From contig NZ_JAAGLU010000003.1 of assembly GCF_010550245.1 (NCBI RefSeq), forward strand, positions 62,001 to 126,000: DNA of 64,000 nt, written 5' to 3'. Below the pieces are notes generated by a model. It was not told where the DNA came from. It ran no database searches and saw nothing but the letters and a program-made list of their open reading frames with translations. The stretch comes from Streptomyces sp. SID12501. GTDB taxonomy: Bacteria > Actinomycetota > Actinomycetes > Streptomycetales > Streptomycetaceae. Position numbers and translations under genes: made by a program. Shown one piece after another: positions 45,387-53,584 of the stretch (its first letter is position 1; every line of letters begins with the position of its first letter).

Positions 45387-46634
45387 ATGACCGACGACAG
45401 GCCCGCATGGGCGCGACGGATCGCGGCTGAACGCGCGGCGCGCGACTGGTCGCAGCGTGACGCAGTCAGGGCTCTACGGGCGCACGCTCCGACGGAGCTG
45501 CCGGCGGAAGACAGCATGATCCGCCAGTGGAAGCGCTGGGAGTCCGGCCAGACACCGAACGACTTCTACCAACCGATCATCGCGGCGCTGTTCGGCACGG
45601 TGACACACGCGCTCTTCCCTGCGCCATCACGGCGCGATGGGGACAGGGAGATCTTGGCGGCGAGCGGAATGGAGACGCTGGAGATCGTGAGCCGCCTCAA
45701 CCGGTCCGACGTCGACAACTCCACGCTCGATGCTCTGCGGATCACGGCCGACCGGCTCAGCTCGGAGTATCCGTTCATGCCGAGCGAGCAGCTCCTGATC
45801 GAGGGACGGCAGTGGCTCCGCCGCGTCGTCGACCGTCACAAGAAGAGCCTCACGCTCGCGCAGCACCGCGAGGTTCTCGCGCTGTCCGGTTGGCTCGCAC
45901 TACTGGTCGGCTGTGTCGAGTACGACACGGGCGCCCGCCACGCTGCCGAGTCAACGCGACAGGCCGCGCTCTCGCTCGCGACCGAAGCTGAGCACGCAGA
46001 GGTCGCCGGGTGGGCTCATGAGATGCGGGCATGGTTCGCCCTCACAACCGGCGACTACCGCGGCGTCATCGCCGCATCGCGGGCCGGAGCGGAAGCGGCG
46101 CCGCATCACGGCGTGGCTGTGCAGCTCGCAGCTCAGGAAGCCAAGGCATGGGCACGGCTCGGGGACCGCCGGCAAGTTGAGGTCGCGCTGGACAAGGGGC
46201 GACGGATGCTCGAAGCGATGCCGTACCCGGAGAACCTGGATAACCACTTCGTGGTGGACCCTGCCAAGTTCGACTTCTATGCAATGGACTGCTACCGCCT
46301 GGTCGGCGAGGACCAACTAGCCCGCACGCTCGCCGAAGAGGTGCTAAGGGCAGGAACAGACTTCGACGGCATCGAGCGCTCGCCGATGCGCAACGCTGAG
46401 GCCCGCGTCACTCTGGGTGTCACCGCAGCACGTGAAGGCGACTTGGAGCAGGCACTCATCATGGGTGAGCGCGCCCTCGAAGGGGACCGGCAGTCGGTAC
46501 CGTCGCTCATCATGACCAGCCGCGAACTTGCCGCAGAGATGCGGCGCCGGTATAGCTCCGAGCCAGCGGCACAGAACTACCTTGCTCGGCTTCATTCACT
46601 CGCCGAGCAAAGGCCTGGATTCATGCCTCGCTGA
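45387..46634 (+). CDS. XRE/TPR-type transcriptional regulator
   Basis: 415 aa from ATG 45387 with GGAGG upstream. N-terminal helix-turn-helix (RIAAERAARDWSQRDAVRAL ... RQWKRWESG) and a long helical TPR-like region (WLALLVGCVEYDTGARHAAE, AEVAGWAHEMRAWFALTTGD). This architecture is common in Streptomyces regulators that may sense peptides or growth state. Its role in the element is unknown; it stands alone between the GntR repressor and the cargo gene. Confidence 0.8.
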   Translation: MTDDRPAWARRIAAERAARDWSQRDAVRALRAHAPTELPAEDSMIRQWKRWESGQTPNDFYQPIIAALFGTVTHALFPAPSRRDGDREILAASGMETLEIVSRLNRSDVDNSTLDALRITADRLSSEYPFMPSEQLLIEGRQWLRRVVDRHKKSLTLAQHREVLALSGWLALLVGCVEYDTGARHAAESTRQAALSLATEAEHAEVAGWAHEMRAWFALTTGDYRGVIAASRAGAEAAPHHGVAVQLAAQEAKAWARLGDRRQVEVALDKGRRMLEAMPYPENLDNHFVVDPAKFDFYAMDCYRLVGEDQLARTLAEEVLRAGTDFDGIERSPMRNAEARVTLGVTAAREGDLEQALIMGERALEGDRQSVPSLIMTSRELAAEMRRRYSSEPAAQNYLARLHSLAEQRPGFMPR

Positions 46635-46685
46635 GACTCCAACAGGTGAAACCAAGGCGCCGTCGCGCAACTAAAGTGGCAGCCT

Positions 46686-47834
46686 TCATTTCGATGGCAT
46701 CGCCTTCCCCAATGTATCGAGAATTCTAGCCGACGAATCACTCCGTGGCGCAACCAGAGCCAAGACTGCCGCCACAATCAACGTCAGCCGAATACTGTCA
46801 GCAATTTTGTCCTGCCCAGAAATTGGCGGCACCAAAGGAAGTATGATCGCAGCAGCAATCAGCAGCACCACCGGAAAAACATGCTTGATTGCAATCTTGA
46901 TCCGCTCCTTACGGACGACATCAGGCGCACCTTCCAGCAATTTGCTGCGATCATTGACAAGCAGGGCTTGAGTGCCACTCGTGAGCGAAAGGGCTACCTT
47001 CTCAAAGTCGCTCGCACTTGAAGCACACACGATCACCTTCTTGTGCTGACGAACTACGTGGGCCACCTTCAACGCTTCAACCGAAGTCTGCGAGAACAAA
47101 TCAGGGTGCCAGCGGCCAATACGATGAGTCAGCGATAGCTCAGACTGAACCGTCCGTGCAAGATATTCGAGTTCCATGACAACATCGCGCGAAACCTGAG
47201 GATAGTGCCATTTCGATTGACTCCTCGAAACCAATGCTGCAGCATCCAGCATGGCCAATGCGGCGGCGATGTGAGTGCAGTCAGGTCGAACGAGCCTCGG
47301 CCCCACAGCCTTGCGATAGATCGACAAAATTGCGAATCCACTAAGAAGGAATGCCAGCGGAAACGCTGCCGCTCCGGTTACGAAAGTTGGCCATGCGGCT
47401 CCCACTAGCGGGTAAACAACAACCGAAGAGATATAAGCTACGAGATTCAAGAACATGAATATTCGCGCAACGCTCGACCTTCGACGCTTTCCGCGAATCC
47501 TTCTTATCACCCGCGGCACCAGGATAGTGAAAATAAGTAGACCCGAGAGCCCACCTACAATCAATCCACTTGAATCAGTTCTCGAATTTGAATTCTCAAA
47601 CCATACTTGAGCAAGAAAAGCAAGAAAACACGCCAGTGTAAGTGTACTGAAAAAGATCAAGCGCATCCGACGGTGCACAAAATATTGATACGGTGCACGC
47701 GCGAAACAAACATTGCGTCTCACCGATTTTCGGAAAGTGCGACGCTGTACCGAATCCAGGCCGGGCAGCTCATCGACTGCCGCGCATGCTTCATTGACTG
47801 CCCTGCGGTAAGCCGCAATCGCACTTGGTTTCAC
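46686..47834 (-). CDS. multi-pass membrane cargo protein of lower GC content
   Basis: 382 aa from GTG 47834. About six hydrophobic segments (LIFFSTLTLACFLAFLAQVW, GLIVGGLSGLLIFTILV, IFMFLNLVAYISSVVVYPLV, AAFPLAFLLSGFAILSIY, and two near the C-terminus) around a soluble middle domain (about 185-310). Many codons end in A or T, unlike the neighbours, so it was acquired from a lower-GC source. No family recognised. Position next to attR is typical of recently gained cargo such as defence or exclusion genes, which is inference. Confidence 0.75.
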   Translation of the reverse strand: MKPSAIAAYRRAVNEACAAVDELPGLDSVQRRTFRKSVRRNVCFARAPYQYFVHRRMRLIFFSTLTLACFLAFLAQVWFENSNSRTDSSGLIVGGLSGLLIFTILVPRVIRRIRGKRRRSSVARIFMFLNLVAYISSVVVYPLVGAAWPTFVTGAAAFPLAFLLSGFAILSIYRKAVGPRLVRPDCTHIAAALAMLDAAALVSRSQSKWHYPQVSRDVVMELEYLARTVQSELSLTHRIGRWHPDLFSQTSVEALKVAHVVRQHKKVIVCASSASDFEKVALSLTSGTQALLVNDRSKLLEGAPDVVRKERIKIAIKHVFPVVLLIAAAIILPLVPPISGQDKIADSIRLTLIVAAVLALVAPRSDSSARILDTLGKAMPSK

Positions 47835-48178
47835 GGAATCAGACCTTCTTCCATTGATGCTCTAATCAGTAAGCGGCTGGCCGCCAGAGAAATTAAAGCA
47901 GGATTTAGCTCGATCCGCTGGGAAATTGACAGGTATCGTCGATACGGCGCCACGCCCTTCATCGGCCCCTGGGAGCATGCATGCCACAGTTCTCTCGGCA
48001 TCAACAGGCAGCACGATCAGGCCTCCCTCTCCTCTGCGCGCCGTCGGCAAGCAGGGGGCCAAACAGGGGGCCAAACGGTGCAGCCGCACGAGGACCGTCC
48101 CGGACAGTGATGGACAGTCCCGGAGCCGAACGAGCAGCCCTGATAGCGTGGTTGCCACGTCACGAGGGCCCTTGACCG
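47835..48178. other. AICE right end, no gene seen
   Basis: About 340 bases between the cargo gene start and attR. Apart from the 12-bp tandem repeat at 48053-48076 and the cargo promoter, I see no gene; the open frames here have poor codon use and no ribosome site. Confidence 0.5.
48053..48076 (+). repeat. tandem AGGGGGCCAAAC repeat near attR
   Basis: Two exact 12-bp units back to back (48053-48064, 48065-48076), about 100 bases from attR. The same GGGGGCCAAAC occurs at 31786-31796 near attL. Candidate integrase or excisionase arm sites. Confidence 0.5.
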
Positions 48179-48224
48179 CGTTCGGGACGAAGAGGTCGTG
48201 GGTTCAAATCCCGCCACCCCGACA
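48179..48224 (+). repeat. attR of the AICE (46-bp tRNA fragment)
   Basis: Exact copy of 31691-31736, the 3' part of tRNA-Pro. Without its 5' half it is not a tRNA gene. Confidence 0.93.
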
Positions 48225-48237
48225 GTAAAACGCCAGA

Positions 48238-48334
48238 TCAGGGGCTTGATCCGCATCGCGGGTCGGGCCCCTGAGTGGTTTCTGGAGATCGCTTGGGAGA
48301 AATCTGGGAGAAGATCTTGGTCGGCTTCTCCCAG
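48238..48334 (+). terminator. original tRNA-Pro terminator region and second hairpin
   Basis: TCAGGGGC (48238-48245) pairs with GCCCCTGA (48267-48274) with an imperfect inner stem: probably the chromosomal terminator of tRNA-Pro, now displaced by the AICE. A second perfect 10-bp hairpin CTGGGAGAAG/CTTCTCCCAG follows at 48304-48334, perhaps a remnant of another element at the same site. Confidence 0.55.
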
Positions 48335-48465
48335 GAGCAGTCTCCGGTGCCGCAGGAACAGCGGCGCTCGCGCGCCCGATGACCTGCGCATTCGCGAATC
48401 CGGGGCTCGTAGCTGACCAGTAACACCCGTGCGGGCCACCCCAACAGTCGTTAGGAACGCCGCAT

Positions 48466-49155
48466 ATGGCAGGTCACCGCTCAGCTCCTTCTCACAACCG
48501 GGCCCGTGCGCTCGCCCAGCGGGTACGTGCGTTAAGGGAAGACCGTGGGTGGACGCGGGAACGGCTGGCGAAGGAGGCAGGCATCGCCATCGGAACGCTG
48601 GGCCGTCTGGAGAGCGAGGGAGCGATCCAGCCAGGTTTCCTGACCGTTGGCGCGGTGGCCGAGGCTCTTGCGGTCTCTCTCGATGATCTGTTCCGGGCGA
48701 CCCAGGTCCCGGCCGTCACGCCCGGCCTTTGGTCCGCCGGATACGAAGGCCGGGACATCGACTCGTTCGTCGCCTCGCTCGTCGACAGCCACATCGGTGT
48801 CGTGGCGGACGTACGGCTCACGCCGATCAGCCGTAAGAAGGGCTTCAGCAAGACCCGCCTCGGAGATGCCCTGGCGGAGGCCGGTATCGAGTACACGCAC
48901 CTGCGTGGCCTGGGCAATCCGAAGGACAACAGAGAGCCCTTCTGGGACGGCCGCCTCGAAGTAGGGCGGGCACGCTTCCGTGGCCTGCTGCAGTCCGAGG
49001 AGGCGCAGTCCGACCTTGACCGCCTCGCGGAACACGCCCGGCAGTCGCGGGTGGCGGTGCTGTGCTTCGAGAAGGACGAGAGCCGCTGCCACCGGCAGGT
49101 CGTCCTGGAGACGGTTCGCAAGCGGGCCACCGTGCCGGTAGTTCCCCTGGCCTGA
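48466..49155 (+). CDS. XRE helix-turn-helix fused to DUF488
   Basis: 229 aa. Residues about 10-75 are an XRE HTH (ALAQRVRALREDRGWTRERL, AIGTLGRLESEG). Residues about 85-229 are DUF488: LWSAGYEGRDIDSFVASLVD, VVADVRLTPISRKKGFSKTR, and the conserved VLCFEKDESRCHRQVV end with its Cys and CHR. The biochemical role of DUF488 is unknown. The fusion suggests that it regulates or senses through the DUF488 domain. The gene lies about 120 bases before the gene at 49278 on the same strand. Confidence 0.85.
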   Translation: MAGHRSAPSHNRARALAQRVRALREDRGWTRERLAKEAGIAIGTLGRLESEGAIQPGFLTVGAVAEALAVSLDDLFRATQVPAVTPGLWSAGYEGRDIDSFVASLVDSHIGVVADVRLTPISRKKGFSKTRLGDALAEAGIEYTHLRGLGNPKDNREPFWDGRLEVGRARFRGLLQSEEAQSDLDRLAEHARQSRVAVLCFEKDESRCHRQVVLETVRKRATVPVVPLA

Positions 49156-49277
49156 CTTCACCCCTCGCTCCTGGACGCGCTCTTGCCCGTAGCGCATGCC
49201 TCTCCTCCAATCATCAGATCGGGAGATCTGTGGAGGGGGCAACCACGGGATCAGGGAGTCGACAACGCGCACGGATC

Positions 49278-50063
49278 ATGATCACGGTCAAGACATACCC
49301 GGAGTTGTCCAACAAGTACCGGGAGACCAGCTGTGTGGCAGGCATACGTCTGGATGAGGGTGCGCCTCGGCATGTGCGCCTGTTTCCCGTCCCCTTCCGG
49401 CTCCTGCGGGAGGAAGACCAGTTCCGGAAGTACTCGATCATCGAGGTCGATGTCGAGTCCCACGGCAGGCGGGACTCACGGCCCGAGAGCCTGCGGCCGG
49501 ACTTCAGCACCCTCAGGATCGTGGGTGCCGTACCGCCGGGCGGCGACTGGAAGCAGCGGTACAAGTACGTCGAGCCACTCGTCGCACCATCCCTCTGCGC
49601 GATCAAACGGGATCAAGCTCAACGCGGCACCTCGCTCGGCGTCTTCCGGCCCGCCGAGGCAAGCTTTCGGCTGATATCTGCCGAGCCCTGGCCTGCGTCC
49701 AAGGCTGCGCTGGCCGATCAACTGGATCTCCTGGAGCAGGACTTGGCCCCACTGGAGTGGCTGCCGCTGGAGTTCCGCTACCGGTTCCGCTGCGCGGACA
49801 ACACCTGCCCGACGCATGACATGTCGTTGAAGGACTGGGAGGCCGGCGCGTCATACCGCAAGTTCCTCCGTAAGTACGGCGAGCGTGCCGTACAGGACAA
49901 GCTGCGAGAGCGCTGGTACGACTCGATCTTCACCCGTGATCGCGCAGTCCACTTCTTCGTCGGCAACATCGCGGCCCACCCCAGGACGTTCATGCTGCTG
50001 GGCGTGTTCTACCCGAAGGCGCATGTGGTCGAGTACGTGCAGGACAGCCTGTTCGGCGTTTGA
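49278..50063 (+). CDS. conserved partner of the DUF488 protein, zinc motif
   Basis: 261 aa from ATG 49278. The N-terminal domain (MITVKTYPELSNKYRETSC and CVAGIRLDEGAPRHVRLFPV, PFRLLREEDQFRKYSIIEVD) looks like a compact beta-rich fold; the C-terminal part has RFRCADNTCPTHDMSLKDWE, a C-x4-C-x2-H zinc-like site, and WYDSIFTRDRAVHFFVGNIA. From memory, similar proteins occur next to DUF488 genes, so the two may act together. I cannot name an activity. Confidence 0.7.
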   Translation: MITVKTYPELSNKYRETSCVAGIRLDEGAPRHVRLFPVPFRLLREEDQFRKYSIIEVDVESHGRRDSRPESLRPDFSTLRIVGAVPPGGDWKQRYKYVEPLVAPSLCAIKRDQAQRGTSLGVFRPAEASFRLISAEPWPASKAALADQLDLLEQDLAPLEWLPLEFRYRFRCADNTCPTHDMSLKDWEAGASYRKFLRKYGERAVQDKLRERWYDSIFTRDRAVHFFVGNIAAHPRTFMLLGVFYPKAHVVEYVQDSLFGV

Positions 50064-50149
50064 CGACGTGTCACCCCCTGGTCCCCGCGACTGGCGCTCC
50101 CGGAAGATCCTTCATCTCGTGCCGCGAAGCCCGGATCTTGGACGAGCCC

Positions 50150-50617
50150 GAGGCTAATGTTGTGCGCCTTGTGTCGGCGCGTGCGCAGCCCGGGAGTTGT
50201 GGTTGCCGACGGGCGCACGCGCCGCAGGGGGCGATCATCGACCAGGGGGGCAAGTGGAGCCCGGGCGACGGGCCTCTCGCTGTACGGCATGGGGCTCCGC
50301 CTGCCGCTCGCGGACCGGGAGCTGTCGCCAGCTGATGGGGCATCATGCGGCTCGCCCGGGTCAGAATCGACTCCCGCAGGGTCATCAGCCCGCTCAGGCC
50401 GATCCGGATGATGGCCATGCTCGAGATAGAAGTTCCCGGCGGGCGTGACCTGCACCTGGACGGCCCCGCCACCGCGCTTGACCGTCACCAACGCGCGGTC
50501 TCGCAACGCGTACACCGAACTCCACTCACTCGCGCCCCGCGCATCAAGCCCCTCACCGGCCGCGAGCCGGCCGAGAAGTGCCCGCTGCCGATCGTTCAAA
50601 GGAGACCACCGATGCAT
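50150..50617 (-). pseudogene. truncated remnant of a Streptomyces conserved protein
   Basis: ATG 50617 opens MHRWSPLNDRQRALLGRLAA and reaches VQVTPAGNFYLEHGHHPDRP, the N-terminal signature of a large conserved Streptomyces protein often labelled PE-PGRS-like. After about 90 residues the frame continues into Arg/Pro-rich sequence that no longer looks coding and runs into the end of the convergent gene. The rest of the gene is missing. Confidence 0.5.
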
Positions 50618-50804
50618 GGACCCAGCCCACACCGGGCATGGGCGGCCCGCAACAACTCGTACGAGTGACACCACACCTGGAAAGCCGTCCAGAGCAAGCA
50701 GAACGGTCTCCAGCGTGCCGAACTCTGCTGGTTGCCGCCCGGATGTCAGTGGCGTGGGCCACCATGGATACCGCGCAGTCATGACGAACCGTGGGGGGAA
50801 CCGC

Positions 50805-50954
50805 ATGACCACTGACGAGCCGCAATCCGGGCTCCCCATCAATGGGTACCGACCTGTGGCCCGGTCTGGCGGTCTGGACGGACCGCGACTGCGGCTGAGG
50901 CCGGGCGACGAGTTCAGCACGTGGTCGCGGCGAACGCGGCGCGGTCCCCGATGA
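50805..50954 (+). CDS. small ORF, 49 aa, doubtful
   Basis: ATG 50805, preceded by GGGGGGAA, encodes MTTDEPQSGLPINGYRPVAR and then an Arg-rich end. It may be a real small gene or the head of a decayed one; the following 260 bases to the TetR gene contain nothing I can support. Confidence 0.3.
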   Translation: MTTDEPQSGLPINGYRPVARSGGLDGPRLRLRPGDEFSTWSRRTRRGPR

Positions 50955-51220
50955 TGTCCACCGTCGGCATCGGGCCCACGAGGGAACGGAGTGCGCCGAC
51001 GGGCACGGACGCCGAGCGCGCCAGGTTGGCAGCCCGGGACGTGGACCCTCCGGGCGAGAGTGCCCGCATGACCGTACGGAACAAGAAGCCCTTCCCATAC
51101 GTCGTCCGCGCATGCGGCATCGCCGGAGACGAGACGGCGACAAGGTGATCGCCGCAGCCCAGAGGGGCCTTGCGGCGTCAGCACGGTCGCCACACCACAG
51201 GATCTCAACGGCATGTGCGG

Positions 51221-51826
51221 TCACAGGTCGGCGGTCGCGTCGCTGCCGGGGGGCCGTAGGAGTCGGAGGATCATCTCGACAGTGCGCTCGATGGGGCGGT
51301 TTCGCGCTGTGGCGGTGAACAGGAGGGTGCGGGTCAGTACGGCGCCGAGGAGCATGTCGAAGACATCGTCCGGGTCCACGGCGGGGTCCACGCTCCCGGG
51401 CGGCGCGGCTCGCAGGATGTCCTGGAACTGGGGCCGCGCCGACACGCGCAGCAGCATCTCCGGCGGGCGGGGGCGGCTCGATGTCTGGGTGTGCGCGAAG
51501 AGACCGGCCGCGGCCGCGCGTGCCGCGGGAGCGCTGAAGGCCGCCAGGTAGGCGCGGATGAACCGGCGGAGATCGCGGCGGAGATCGCCCGTCGGCCGGA
51601 CGCTCAGCGGGCTGAGCCCGGGGAAAGTGGCTTCCTCGATCAGCTCGATCCGGGACGGCCAGCGGCGGTAGATGGCGGAGGCGTGCACGCCTGAGTGTTC
51701 CGCCACCGCTTGGATGGTCGTCGCGTCGAAGCCGCGCTGGACGAGGAGTTCGCGCGTTGCCGCGAGGGCCCGTTCGTTGATGCTCGTGTCGCGTGGACGG
51801 CCCGGGGCGCGGCGCGGTTCTGCCAT
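51221..51826 (-). CDS. TetR/AcrR family repressor
   Basis: 201 aa. HTH ALAATRELLVQRGFDATTIQ, VAEHSGVHASAIYRRWPSRI is standard; the C-terminal ligand domain is variable (FIRAYLAAFSAPAARAAAAG, FDMLLGAVLTRTLLF). Divergent from the oxidoreductase cluster and separated from it by a 27-bp palindrome, so it very probably controls both. Confidence 0.9.
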   Translation of the reverse strand: MAEPRRAPGRPRDTSINERALAATRELLVQRGFDATTIQAVAEHSGVHASAIYRRWPSRIELIEEATFPGLSPLSVRPTGDLRRDLRRFIRAYLAAFSAPAARAAAAGLFAHTQTSSRPRPPEMLLRVSARPQFQDILRAAPPGSVDPAVDPDDVFDMLLGAVLTRTLLFTATARNRPIERTVEMILRLLRPPGSDATADL

Positions 51827-51860
51827 GCCGGTGATTGTAGTGACGGGCCGGTCTTCGCTG

Positions 51861-51887
51861 AATTATAGGAGACGGTCTTCTGTAATT
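51861..51887. promoter_or_regulatory. TetR operator, 27-bp imperfect palindrome
   Basis: AATTATAGGAGAC (51861-51873), centre G, GTCTTCTGTAATT (51875-51887): 11 of 13 positions pair. The A/T-rich composition stands out, and it sits between the divergent TetR and ADH genes, probably overlapping a -10 (TATAGG). Confidence 0.7.
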
Positions 51888-51942
51888 GTCCTCGTGTGGC
51901 TACAGTCCCAAGGAGGGGGGACGGACTGCGGAGGAGACGCTG

Positions 51943-53004
51943 ATGCGTGCTGCTGTGCTGCGGGGCGGAACGGTCGAGGCACGGATCATCGACGATCCGG
52001 TTCCCGGACCGGGCCAGCTCCTCGTCCGCTCGCTCGCGTGCGGGATCTGCGCATCGGACCTGCACTTCATGGACCATCCGGAGGCGGGCGCCGACGACGA
52101 CAGCGGGATGTCCACGTACGACCAGGACGTCGACATCGTGATGGGCCACGAGTACTGCGCCGAGGTCGTCGACCACGGCCCTGGCACCGAGCGACGCATC
52201 CCCGTCGGCACTCGTGTGAGTTCCCTGCCGGTGCTGTCCACACCGGCCGGGCGCCGGATCATCGGGCAGAACCCGGACTCGCCCGGCGGGTTCGGCGAGT
52301 ACTTTCTGCTCACCGAGGCCACGACCCGGGTCGTGGCCTCCGACCTCCCCAGCGAGGTCGTCTGCGTCGCCGACGCGATCTCGGTGGGCTGGTCGACCGC
52401 CTCGCGCGCCCAGGTCACGGCCAAGGAAGTGCCGCTGGTCATCGGCTGCGGCGCGGTCGCCCTGTCGGTGATCGCGCGGCTGAGGCGCCTGGGCGTCGGC
52501 CCGATCCTGGCGGCCGACTTCGTGGCCTCGCGACGCAGGTCCGCGCTGGCCATGGGGGCCGACGTGGTCATCGATCCCGCCGAGGTCTCGCCGTACCTGG
52601 CCTGGCGTGACGTGGTGTACGGGCCCGCCGACTCGACGAAGGACATGATGACGGCGATGGCCGGCCGCCTGCCGGGCTGCGTCGTCTTCGAGTGCGTCGG
52701 TGTCCCCGGCGTCCTCGACTCGATCATCAAGGGGTGCGAACGCGGCACCCGGATCTTCTCCGCGGGCGGTCCGCCAGAGGGTGACCACCTGCACACCCTG
52801 ACCGCCAAGCGGAAGGGCATCAACATCCAGTTCGGCGGCGGCCCGTTGCCGGCCCACTGGGACGAGGCGTTCGAGGCGGTCTGCTCGGGCGGCCTCGACG
52901 TCATGCCGATGCTCGGCCGGACCGTCGGCCTCGACGAGGTGCCCTCCGCGCTCCACGCCGCACGCGACGCCAACGGGCCGCCCCGCATCGTCGTCGTGCC
53001 CTGA
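51943..53004 (+). CDS. zinc-dependent alcohol dehydrogenase-like (MDR) protein
   Basis: 353 aa from ATG 51943 (GGAGGAG upstream). Catalytic zinc ligands in SLACGICASDLHFMD and GHEYC; cofactor fold VIGCGAVALSVIARL (variant of GxGxxG). The structural-zinc lobe with four Cys is replaced by STPAGRRIIGQNPD, as in one-zinc MDR enzymes. Likely oxidises an alcohol or reduces a ketone with NAD(P). First gene of a cluster of five intact genes in one direction (51943-56192). Confidence 0.88.
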   Translation: MRAAVLRGGTVEARIIDDPVPGPGQLLVRSLACGICASDLHFMDHPEAGADDDSGMSTYDQDVDIVMGHEYCAEVVDHGPGTERRIPVGTRVSSLPVLSTPAGRRIIGQNPDSPGGFGEYFLLTEATTRVVASDLPSEVVCVADAISVGWSTASRAQVTAKEVPLVIGCGAVALSVIARLRRLGVGPILAADFVASRRRSALAMGADVVIDPAEVSPYLAWRDVVYGPADSTKDMMTAMAGRLPGCVVFECVGVPGVLDSIIKGCERGTRIFSAGGPPEGDHLHTLTAKRKGINIQFGGGPLPAHWDEAFEAVCSGGLDVMPMLGRTVGLDEVPSALHAARDANGPPRIVVVP

Positions 53005-53065
53005 GCCGAGTTCAGAACAGCGCAGTACGTCCCAACGACCGTACGTTCGGAAAGGGCCATGACGG

Positions 53066-53584
53066 ATGAGGGAGACCGACGAACTCCGGACCGCGGTCGA
53101 GATGCTGGCGGCGAAGGTGCGCGTCCTTGAGGACCAGATCGAGATCATGCAGCTCGTCGCCCAGTACGGACCCGCCGTGGACAGTGGCTCGGGTGAGGCC
53201 ACGGCGGCGCTCTGGACCGACGACGGTACGTTCGACGCTGCACCCCACCTGCGAATGCGGGGCCGGAACGACATCACCGGCATGGTCCACGGCGACGGCC
53301 ACCAGAGTCTGATCCGCAACGGCTGCGGCCACGTCCTGACCGTGCCGCACATCGTGGTCGACGGCGACCGCGCGACCGGTCGCAGCCATGCGCTCAACAT
53401 CCGCTGGGACGCGGACGCCGACCGGTTCTGGGTGGCCAGGGTCTCCGCGAACACCTGGCGCTGGGCGCGCACCCCGCAGGGCTGGCGCATCACCGAGCGG
53501 ATCAACGCCAACCTCGACGGCACCGCCGAACACCGCGGCCTGCTGGCCCCGCCCGCCACTGACGGCCATCTGGAGGACAAGTGA
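53066..53584 (+). CDS. SnoaL/NTF2-like protein
   Basis: 172 aa. N-terminal helix (AVEMLAAKVRVLEDQIEIMQ) and NTF2 cone: VAQYGPAVDSGSGEATAALW, TDDGTFDAAPHLRMRG, and HIVVDGDRATGRSHAL. These folds form isomerases, hydratases and steroid/polyketide-modifying enzymes. Overlaps the next start by four bases (GTGA). Confidence 0.82.
   Translation: MRETDELRTAVEMLAAKVRVLEDQIEIMQLVAQYGPAVDSGSGEATAALWTDDGTFDAAPHLRMRGRNDITGMVHGDGHQSLIRNGCGHVLTVPHIVVDGDRATGRSHALNIRWDADADRFWVARVSANTWRWARTPQGWRITERINANLDGTAEHRGLLAPPATDGHLEDK

Larger units (their letters stand above)
31691..48224. mobile_element. pSAM2-like AICE (Prim-Pol type) in tRNA-Pro
   Basis: A 46-bp perfect direct repeat of the tRNA 3' half marks both ends, giving an element of about 16.5 kb. 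Content follows the actinomycete integrative and conjugative element plan: tyrosine integrase and excisionase at the left end, Prim-Pol/DUF3631 replication genes, small Spd-like membrane proteins, a TraB/FtsK transfer ATPase and a GntR repressor. Cargo includes a diguanylate cyclase, an XRE regulator and two membrane proteins close to the ends. No gene looks broken, so it may be mobile. Confidence 0.92.

Noticed and set aside
47862..48158. 98-codon minus-strand frame near attR
   Set aside because: No ribosome site, no recognisable motif, and it overlaps the tandem repeats; probably chance.
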